A DNA stretch of 64,000 bases from Aquilaria yunnanensis (Eukaryota > Streptophyta > Magnoliopsida > Malvales > Thymelaeaceae): assembly GCA_039654915.1 (NCBI GenBank), contig CM077595.1:49817501-49881500 (forward strand), read 5' to 3'. Each line of letters starts with the position of its first letter. Within the stretch, counting starts at the first letter, position 1. A model generated the notes under the pieces. That model made no database searches. It was not told the origin of the DNA and saw nothing but the letters and a program-made list of their open reading frames with translations. Made by a program: the position numbers and the translations under genes. Shown piece by piece: positions 11,701 to 20,400 of this stretch.

Positions 11701-12396
11701 AATAAGAAACCGCTGGGAACTTTCAATCCCAGAGGACCTAGAGGGCAGATGCCTGTGCCCCAGTCGAGGACTCAGGTGCCAACCCAAAGAGGGAGGCCAG
11801 CACCTAGAGTACCTCAGGAACAAAGAAGGCCTGGTACACTTCCAGGAAGGGTGTTTTAGCTGGTATTGTCCAGGAAAGAACAAGAGACACCTGAGGCCAA
11901 GGGCAATGGAAGGGAGACTAGTCATCAAAGGACTAGTAGAAGGGCCTTGAAAGGTACAATTGACCTTAATGGCCAATTAGTATATATTCTATTTGATACT
12001 GGAGCTTCATTGTCTGTAATAGCTACTAGCTTGGTTGAGGCCATGAATTTAGAAGTAAAACATATGACCAACATGTACTTGGTGAGAACAGCTGGCAATG
12101 AAGTCTTGTTTGCCTATTATATGGTTGAAAACTGTGAGTTGCAGATAGGCAAGCTGAAACTGAGAACAAATCTCATAGTGCTAGAGACACATGGCTATGA
12201 TGTGATCTTAGGCATGAAATGGTTAGGAGAGAACAAAGTAGTTATTGATTGTCAGGCTAGACAATTGATAATCCCTGGAGAAATGCCATTTGAGCTAGAT
12301 AAGTCCTTAGAGATAGCTAAGGACTACCACCTAAAGGTACTGGAGATGATAACTCCAGAAACTGAATAGGAGTGCCTGGAACTAAATGACCAGGAA
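11701..12396 (+). pseudogene. Protease region of element C
   Basis: This is an aspartic protease that would process the Gag-Pol polyprotein. The active-site word LFDTGASLSVIA is intact at about 11,989-12,024, followed by the GYDVILGMKWL flap-end motif near 12,196. It stays in frame with gag and is separated by TAG codons at 11,857-11,859 and 12,367-12,369. The region between the zinc knuckle and the protease is a Pro/Arg/Gln-rich linker. The catalytic residues themselves look sound. Confidence 0.85.
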
Positions 12397-12673
12397 GTGT
12401 CAGATGAACTTAGGAAGATACCTATAGTTCAAGATTTTCTAGGGGTCTTTCCTACAGACCTACCTGGTTTGCCACCCTTGAGAGAGGTGGAGCTTGAAAT
12501 AAAGCTGGTACTAGGAGCAACATCAGTATCTACTGCTCCATATAGAATGGCACTGCCTGAAATGGTAGAACTCAAGAAGCAGTTGGATGAACTTCTAGAA
12601 AAAAGGGTTCATTAGACCCAGTGTGTCTCCTTGGGGAGCACCTGTGTTATTTGTGAACAAGAAGGATGGAACA
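12397..12673 (+). pseudogene. RT N-terminus of element C, cut by Tat-E
   Basis: This is the start of reverse transcriptase, recognisable by FPTDLPGLPPLREVEL and the LKKQLDELLEK words. An extra A in the A-run at about 12,597-12,603 shifts the frame before the G-F-I-R-P-S segment. The sequence then stops at V-N-K-K-D-G-T, where Tat-E is inserted. The last five bases, GAACA (12,669-12,673), are the left target copy. The RT continues at 23,755. Confidence 0.9.
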
Positions 12674-12796
12674 TGATGGCCATGGGCCTCATCGTTTAGA
12701 GTCATGGTGACTGTTGTAGAGACTTCTAGGAGGAAGAACGCCTGAAGGATGGTGCGCCCAAGGGAGAGTACCTGTGATGCTCAGAAAAAGTGGGTT

Positions 12797-12855
12797 AGGA
12801 GGCCCCCGGAATGTGTTTTCGGGGGAGGAGCCTCCGACGCCCAAGTCAGTGGTGG
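12797..12855 (-). promoter_or_regulatory. Conserved hairpin in Tat LTR (R/U5 region)
   Basis: The arms GGAGGC/GCCTCC and CCCCGGAA/TTTTCGGGG form an inverted repeat. Beside it is the word GACGCCCAAGTCAGT, read as ACTGACTTGGGCGTC on the minus strand. The same block occurs in every Tat LTR of the window (23,013; 28,143; 56,030; 57,118; 2,393; 38,867), with changes that often keep pairing. It lies about 120 bases downstream of the LTR TATA box, so it would be in the 5' end of the element RNA. Its function is unknown; packaging, dimerisation or RNA 3'-end formation are possibilities. Confidence 0.65.
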
Positions 12856-12975
12856 CTGAGAAAAAGGCAGAGGGAATAGCACAAAGGGGCTGAAGAGTCT
12901 TGCCTGGTGATTTTCTCAGAGTCTGGGAGTCGGACCTCTTGCCAACCAACCTCCTACCAAGTATTTATTTCCTGG

Positions 12976-12984
12976 TATTTATAG
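12976..12984 (-). promoter_or_regulatory. TATA box of Tat-E 3' LTR
   Basis: On the minus strand this reads CTATAAATA. The equivalent box of the 5' LTR, which would drive the polyprotein, is at 23,191-23,199. Other Tat LTRs have it at 38,997-39,005 and about 57,264, in the same place relative to the hairpin. Confidence 0.65.
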
Positions 12985-13549
12985 GAGTGCCTAGCCCGTT
13001 CAGATCGCGACACGTGGTCGGTCGGATGTTTCCTGAATTTCTGGGTGTAAGGGACAGATAGCTGGTAGCAGGTTGCCTTGAGCCTTGTGCTGAGATGGGC
13101 CATGATGTGATTCTGATGGCGTCAGCATGTCAGAGCACCTTTTGAGGCTGCTTATGATGTCTGTGAAAGGACGTGTCAGAGGCTTCCTTAAATGCTTCCT
13201 TAAATGCTCCTGCCGTACTCCCGAGGTCCCTGGGCGAGGTCATCCTTTGGTACGGACAATGCCTCTTCGGGAAACACGCACCCAGTTCGGGGGTTCCCAG
13301 CTTTAGGGGGTTCCGCCTTCGGGGAGATCATGTTCGGCCCGCAATAGCTGGTGCCTCTTTTCCGAAGGCGATCTGTTTGCAACCTCGGGGGGCTAGTAGT
13401 ATCCTCAAGTTTCCTGGCGTGCCGGGCTCGGAGCTCTTCGGCTATCTCCCGAGGTGTATGATCCCATTTTCACTCGGGTATCGCCAGTCTCTTCTGGCCA
13501 TTCTTGTGGCAGGGAGTTCGGCCAGATATAGGCGATAGGCTTTGGCATC

Positions 13550-14069
13550 TCTTTTGGAAAGGCCTTTGGAAAGCCGAAGTGAAGACTTCGGTTTTGCATC
13601 TCTTTCCGAGGTTGCTCTTGGGAGTCTCTTAGGAAGCTCAACCTGTTCCGAGGATGCACCTCTTGCCCAAAGGGCTGTTCGACCTTGGCCTGTTCTTTGA
13701 TGTCTTCGAGGCGGAGCCTGTGCCGAGGATACACCTCTTGCCCGAAGGTCATGGGCTGTTTGGCCATAGCCTATCTCTTGGTGTCCTCGAGGTGGCCTAC
13801 TCTTTGTTTCTGCAGGTCTGATGGCAAAGCGTGCCAGTCTGAGCGACGCGTCCCAGCTTTTTAGGGATGTCAGAAGACGTGCTCTAGTTTTCCTAGGGAT
13901 GTCAGGAGACGTGCTCCCTTTTTACTAGGCTGACACATGGCACTTTGCCATTGGAGGAGAGTTGCGTCGGTTACAGAGGGCGAGCCTTTTCAGGTGCAGA
14001 GGGCAGTTACGGCGATGGTTCACCTCCAAAGGGTACTTATGACGACGTTTCGGTTACCCACCCCTGGCC
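13550..14069. other. Tat-E spacer between 3' LTR and antisense gene
   Basis: This stretch is GC-rich and has no supported gene. It contains repeats of the type CCGAGG...CACCTCTTGCCCAAAGG (13,655-13,700 and 13,725-13,765) and a doubled block TTTAGGGATGTCAG(A/G)AGACGTGCTC at about 13,860-13,920. It may hold upstream control elements of the antisense gene. The ORFs at 13,173-13,767 are chance frames. Confidence 0.5.
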
Positions 14070-14076
14070 TATAAAT
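14070..14076 (+). promoter_or_regulatory. TATA box of the Tat-E antisense gene
   Basis: TATAAAT in GGCCTATAAATGGC lies 253 bp upstream of the ATG at 14,329. Tat-H has TATATAAAC at 58,329-58,337, 235 bp before its equivalent ATG, while the surrounding sequence has diverged. This suggests an internal promoter separate from the LTR, firing opposite to pol. Confidence 0.65.
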
Positions 14077-14328
14077 GGCTCGTTCCATCATAAGTTCCTT
14101 TTGCTTTTTCTTCTGCTCTTCTCTCTGCTTTGCCCCTGTTCTTGCACTTTCTTGCTTTCTGTGGCGAAGCTGCCTTAATCAGAGCTTTTTCCAGCCAACT
14201 TTCACGACGGCGTCCTCAGATTTTGGCAAATCTTTTGGTGGGTTTTTGTTTTCCAGAGTGTTTTGATCTCTCTGTTCTTTGGAGTTTTTTCTGGAAACTA
14301 TTTTCTTATCTTTTCCAAACTTGTTTTC

Positions 14329-16765
14329 ATGTCTACAATGCCTATCCCTGAGAGCTGGCAGCCTCTTTTAGCCCATCCTTGTTGCACCACCCCTGCAAAG
14401 TTAGAGAGGTGGAAGAAAAAGTTCTTTCTTCCCTCTTACGCCATTACTAGTCTGCCTCGTTCTAGCCATTATGCTTTTTCAAACCACAGAAACGAGGTTA
14501 CTGTTTTCTGAGCCCAGCTGAAGGCCGGTCTTCGGTATCCTTCCCCGAAGATGGTTTGCGAGTTCTGCCAATTTCATGGCATTGCTGTGAACCTGCTTCC
14601 CCCAAACTCGTTCTGCTATTTTAACGCCTACCTCTGCATGTGTGGCGTGTTCGAGATAGAACCCCATTTTATAATCTTCATGCAGTACTACAAGCTCTCT
14701 GTGGTCCCGAATGGTGGCTTCTATTTCATGCTACCTCGGGGATCCGGGAGCAAAAAATTCATCTTCACGTTCGCCACTAAGGACAGCTGGCGGGGGTGGC
14801 AACAGAAGTTCTTCTTCTTGAAGATGGATGAGGCCTGGTCGTACGTCCCGACCAAATGGGCTCAGGGAATACTGGATGTGGATTTCGTTGATCCGAGGAT
14901 GCTGCTGACTCCAGAGTTGGCTTCCGTGTTCACGGATTTCGACGCCCGCATTCGGGCTGTCTCTGACTGGACTCCCGAGGTCGCTCCGCGTGCCCTTTAC
15001 CCTTTTCCTATCAACTGGAAGTTGATGAACGAAGAGGTCCTTCGGGAGCTAAAGGTGGTGAAGGAGCACAAGACTGACCTCAAGATGCCAGCTCCTGCCA
15101 TCGTGGGGAAGGATTCCTAGTTGGTCAAGCTTCTTAAGGAGGAAATTTCTTTCGAAACGCTTGTCGAAAGTGAGTTGTCTTCTACTCCCTTGCTGTTTTT
15201 TTTCTCGGACTTACGCTGATATTTATCTTCTTTTTCAGAGATGGGCGACGGGACTGCCGCCTATTACAAGTGCCTTTTCTCTGGCCAAGTGGAGAAGGGG
15301 GAGCAGACAAAGAAGGCAACTTCCCGAAGGCGGAAGTCTGTCGGTGCTGGTCCTTCGGCTAAACGGGCGAAGAAGACTGTTCTTTCCTCCCATTTGGAAA
15401 GTATTGGGGAGGAAAGCGAGGACGCTGAGGCTGCTGTCGCTTCGTTGCCCGATCCTTCGGCTGAGGTTCCTGCCGCCACCGACGTCCCTCATACCGACGC
15501 CCCTCCCCAAAGTCCTACCCCGTTGCAAGTCCTTCTGGACGTAGTGGTAGAGGCACCTTCTGCCAAGGAGCGGCGCAGGCAGAAGGGTAAGGGCATTTCG
15601 ACCGAGGAGGCTGAGGACTCCGTGGACGTCGTTGTCGAGGTCCCTCCAGGTTAGTTGCTTCCAGGACAAGTATGCTTCTTTTTGTTTTTCTAAATTTTCC
15701 TTTGTCTCTGACCCACTTCTCGTTTTCACCGTGCAGGGGAGTTACTTACCCCGAACTGGGCGGCCGAACACGCGAAGGTGCGGGCCCTTCGCGACGCCAA
15801 AGTCCCGTAAGGGAAGGTTCCCAAAGAGCCTTTCTGGACATTCACGGAGGACATGAACTTGTACTCCGAGGACTGTCCAGAAATGGCAAAGCAAATTTCG
15901 AAGGGGGTGCTTACAGAGGCCTCCTTCAAGGCTATTGCGGCGGCCCATCCGGATGATGATACCCTTGCCGCCAAAGTCACCGAGCATGCTGCTCAGGTAT
16001 GTTCTTCGCACATTTTTCCCTTCAATTTTTACTAAGTGCCTGGCTCTTACTGACCTTGCGTTCATCTTTTTGCAGCTGCTGGGATACGCCGGCTTTCTCC
16101 GAGTTCGGGTGGCCAGGCAGGCGAAGTTCTGAGCTTCGACCTTAGAAGCCTTAGAGACGGCGAAGGCCACTCTCTTGGCATTGATCACCAAGAACCAGCA
16201 GCTGTCAGATGCTGCGAAGGAAGAAGTTGCCGCCCTTCGGGAGGAGTTCCGGAAGGAGAAAGAAGAACTTGAGAAGGATTCCTCCCGGAAGATTGCTGAC
16301 CTCGGCGAGCAGATAAATGGAATGCTGGCCGCCAATGAGGAGCTCCTAAAGGATAAGTCAGATTCTGACAAGCTCATACTGGCGCTGACAGCTGAGAAAA
16401 ACATCCTTGCAGCCGAGGTCAAGTCCTTGAAGAAGGATCCGAAGGGGAAGGAGCAGATAAAGGCACTGGAGGAGGAGATCGCGGATCTGAAGGATGAGCT
16501 TGAGGACCTTGATCTTGACAAGAACAAGTCTGATCAAATGGCCAAGGTCGCTTTTCAGGACGGCTTCTGCCTTGCTCGGCACCAAGTCCTCCAGAGGTTC
16601 CCAGATCTGGACCTCTCTTTTCTAGAGGCTCTAAACATTCCTGAGGGGCCTCGGTGGGAATGGTCCAAGGTCGAACATTTGAACCTTCCTTCTTCAATTC
16701 CAGCGCCAAAGGTGGTGGAAAAGGGTGGGCAAGCAAGTGGCTCTCGGGACGCTGCGAACCCTTAG
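14329..16765 (+). pseudogene. Spliced antisense ORF of Tat-E (four exons, plant gypsy-type protein)
   Basis: This gene lies opposite to pol. Exons inferred from one continuous frame and GT-AG borders are 14,329-15,169, 15,239-15,649, 15,737-15,996 and 16,076-16,765. Exon 1 holds the globular domain (FCQFHGIAVNLLPP, then IEPHFIIFM and DSWRGWQQKFFF). It resembles the plant family described as putative gypsy-type transposon protein; that match is from memory. Exon 2 is Lys/Arg- then acid-rich, and exon 4 is a long coiled coil rich in Glu and Lys. Splicing keeps phase at every junction. Four in-frame stops (14,509 TGA, 15,118 TAG, about 15,809 TAA, about 16,130 TGA) mean this copy is probably dead. 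The function of the family is not known. Confidence 0.75.
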
Positions 16766-17421
16766 GCTATTTTAAGGCCCATTTTCCTTCCCTTCAATTT
16801 TGTGTTCCTTCTTTGGGCACTTCTTCATTGTAAAGCAGCTTACTCTTTAATGAAGACTTTTTGGCTAAGTCTTTTCGCAAGTTTCTTTATTTCCATTTCC
16901 CAGAATGCATTTGCTCAAGAGACTTCGGAAAACCTGCGATCAAAGAAACTTTATTACCTTCTCTTGGCGGAGCCTATTCGTTCTGGAGGCTTTTTTGGAA
17001 GGTCTGTAAAATTTGACTAAGTCTTTTTGCAGGTTTTGCATTTCCATTTTGTCCCGAACACGTTTGCTCGAGGGACTTCGGAAAATGCTTAGTCAAAATT
17101 TTCCTTTTTTTCCTCCTGTCCCGAGCATGTTTGCTCAAGAGACTTAGGAAATCTTTCGAGAGTTTTTTCTGTTTTCCGTTTTTCCCGAGCGTGACGGCTC
17201 AAGGGACTTTGGAAAACTGTCTCTGCGCTTATTTCGGTGAGTACTTCTGCGATATTCTTGTTTCCCATCTTTCCCGAGCGTGATGGCTCAAGGGATTTCG
17301 GAAAGGCATATCTGTGCTGTATCGTGGCGAGCACCTTCGCGGAATTCTGTCTTGTACAATTTTCTCAAGACTATTCTGTACTTAGAATATTTTTTGTACA
17401 ACGCAATTCCTCCGCTTAACC
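16766..17421. repeat. Degenerate repeat array between antisense gene and pol of Tat-E
   Basis: Five imperfect copies of a motif of about 35 bp lie at 16,897-16,930, 17,050-17,086, 17,116-17,151, 17,181-17,217 and 17,270-17,304. The consensus is TTCCCGAGCGTG, then GCTCAAGGGA, then CTTCGGAAAA. CCCGAG and CTCAAGGG within each copy can pair. The array sits where the antisense transcript and the pol transcript converge, i.e. in the element's 3' untranslated region. No ORF here looks real. Confidence 0.7.
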
Positions 17422-20400
17422 TTAGGCATAGAATTTTTTCAAGGCGTCTGAGTGCCAAGTGTTTTTCAATTCTACGCCTTCGGCGTTGCCAAGCTTGTAC
17501 ACGCCTTTTCGTACTTCGGCAAGAACCACATATGGTCCTTCCCAGTTCGCGCGAAGTACTCCGTGGGACGGCCTTCGGGGTGCAAAGTCAGCCTTTCTGA
17601 GAACGAGGTCTCCTTTCTTGATTTCTTTCGGCCTGACCCGTAAGTTTATAGCCGCGGCCACTCTTTGCTGAAAAGCTTTTCTCCTCAGCTCGGCTATTTC
17701 TCTGTGTTCGCCAACGAGGTCGAGCTTCGTTCTTAGGCCGAGGTCGTTTCCACCTTCATCAAATATTTGCACCCGTACTGAAGGTTGAACTATCTCTATT
17801 GGGATAACAGCCTCTGTACCGAAGATGAGTGAGAAGGGAGTCTCCCCTGTGGCTCTTCAGGGCGTCGTTCGGTAACTCCATAATACGCTTTGGAGTTCTC
17901 CTGGCCATTTCCCTTTTGCTTCCCCCAGTCTCTTTTTCAGGCCATCTTTTATGGTCCTATTAGATACTTCCACCTGCCAGTTACTTTGGGGGTGAGCTAC
18001 TGGGGCGATGTGCATTTTTATTCCGAGGTCGCTGATAAATTCATGGAATCCTTTGTCTATGAATTGGGATCCATTATCAGCCACTAGTACCCTCGGTATG
18101 CCGAATCTGCATACTACGTTCTTCCATACAAACTTTTGCAGTTCTTTTTCCGAGATAGTTGCTAATGGTTCTGCCTCGACCCATTTGGAGAAATAGTCTA
18201 CTGCTACCACGCAGAATTTCACGCCTCCGGGCGCTGAGGGGAGTGGCCCAATAAGGTTTATGCCCCAGACTGCGAAGGGCCAAGGATAGTCAGCCGAGGA
18301 TATCATTTCCGAGGGTGCCCTCTGGATGTTCGCGTGTTTCTGGCAACTACCACTTTTTTGGACGTACTGCCTTGCATCCTTTCTCAGGGTAGGCCAGAAG
18401 TATCCTTGGCGAAGTATCACCGCCGCAAGGGCATCAGTTCCAATATGTGAACCACACATGCCTTCGTGGACCTCTTCAAGGACCATTTCAGTATCCTCTT
18501 CATCCACGCATCTTTGCAGCGGGTTTGCATATCCCTGTCGGTATAATTCTTCACCAATCAGGAAAAATCGGCCTGAGCGTCTTCGCAGTTTTGCAGCGTC
18601 GCCGGGGTCTTCAGGGAGCACATTTTCTGCGAGGTATCTTTTTATGGGATCTTTCCATCCCTTTCCCGAGGTCGCTATGCTCAGCACTGAGATGCTCAGG
18701 TGATCTAGCACCTCGGTGTATGTTTTTGACTTCGCCAAGCAATCTGCCTCTGTGTTATTCCACGGAGGTACATTTTCAATCCGTACGGCATCAAACTCTT
18801 GGATGAGCTTTGCTACTAGCTCGTGGTATTTTTCCAATATTGGGTCCTTCGCCCCATAATCTCCTGTCGTTTGCCGAACTACCAGCTGGGAATCGCTGTG
18901 AGCCTTTAAGTTTCTTACGCTAATCCTTCTGGCCAAGCGTAATCCTGCTATGAGGGCTTCATACTCTACCACATTGTTAGTGACGCTGAAGCTGAACTTA
19001 ATAGCCTTCTTTACCTCTAGGCCTTCGGGTCCTCTAATAATTACTCCAGCTCCCTGGTGTTCGGATCCCGAGGCTCCGTCAACATGTAAGGTCCACTCTG
19101 GCTCACCTCCGTTCGGATCCAAGTGGCTTTCCTTAGTGGTGGGTACTTCGGCGATAAAGTCTGCCAGTGCTTGAGCTTTTATGGCCTTCCGAGGTTCATA
19201 TGTGATTTCGTGTTCGCCAAGCTCTATGCACCATTTGGAGAGCCTTCCCGAATGATCAACTTTCTTCATAACATCCCGTAGCGGTAGACTACTTTGGACG
19301 ATGATGGGGTGAGCCTGAAAGTATGGCCGCAGCCTTCTCCCTGCAAGTACCAAGGCGTATATAGCTTTTTGAAGAAGAGGGTACCTGACTTCGGTGCCAT
19401 GCAGGGATTTGCTGACGTAATAGACTGGCCATTGCTTTGCCCCTTCTTCTTTCACGAGGACCGAGCTTACAGCTTTCTCCGTGACGGTGAGGTACAAAAC
19501 GAGGGGTTCTCCCTCCTGAGGTTGTCGCAGAGTCGGCAGGCTAGCCAAGTAGACTTTGAGTTCTTCCCAGGCCTTTTGGCAGTCTTCACCCCAAGGGTGA
19601 TCATTCCTTCCGAGGTCGCCTTCCATTTTTGCTGCCTTTGTGAGGACTTTGAAGAAAGGTCGACACCTATCTCCGTACCTGGAAATGAATCTGCTCAAGG
19701 AGGTTATTCTTCCGGTGAGCCTCTGCACGTCTTTGACTATGGCAGGAGTTCGGAACTCAAGCAGCGCCTTAATCTTCTCGAGGTTAGCGTCAATGCCTCT
19801 TTCGGATACCATGTACCCAAGGAATTTTCCCGAGGTTACCCCAAAGATGCACTTTTCAGGATTGAGCTGAATCCCGAAGGCTCTGAGCTTTTGGAAGGTT
19901 TCCTCTAGATCTGCAACGTGATAGCTAGTCAGTTTGCTCGTGACTATCATATCATCAACATACACCTCCATGTTTCTCCCCATCTGGTCTTTAAAGACCT
20001 TGTTCATCAACCTTTGGTAGGTGGCTCCTGCATTTTTGAGCCCGAAGGGCATCCTGACATAGCAGTATGTTCCTCCCTCGGTGATGAAGGCGGTTTTTTC
20101 TTCATCTTCGGGGTCCATCCTTATTTGATGGTAACCACTGAAGGCATCTAGGAAACTTAGCCACCCATATTCGGCAGTTGAATCTACCAGTTGATCTATT
20201 GGCGGCAGAGGGTATGAGTCTTTCGGGCAAGCATCGTTCAAGTTTCTGAAGTCGATGCACATCCGGAGTTTGCTGCTGCCTTCTTTTGTGGCAATGACCA
20301 CGTTGCTTAACCATTCGGGGTACTTCACCTCCCTGATGACTTTGGCGTCTAACAGACGCTGGACCTCGGTTTTGACAAAGTTGCTCTTCTGGGCTGAGAT

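Larger units (their letters stand above)
12674..13549 (-). repeat. 3' LTR of Tat-E
   Basis: It starts TGATGGCC on the plus strand. Its inner end reads GGCATCT where the 5' LTR has GGCTATCA, so a few bases of the inner edge are changed. It carries a 14-bp tandem duplication near 13,190-13,217 that is absent from the 5' LTR but present in the Tat solo LTR at 27,451. A strong polypurine tract is not evident next to it; only AAAAGAGA is seen on the minus strand. Confidence 0.88.

Noticed and set aside
15235..16585. Long minus-strand ORFs at 15,235-15,729, 15,742-16,527 and 16,419-16,736
   Set aside because: They are mirror frames of the Lys/Glu-rich plus-strand antisense gene; the Ser/Arg/Leu-rich products are the usual artefact.
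19294..19908. Plus-strand ORF of 204 codons
   Set aside because: It is a shadow of the Tat-E polyprotein on the other strand.
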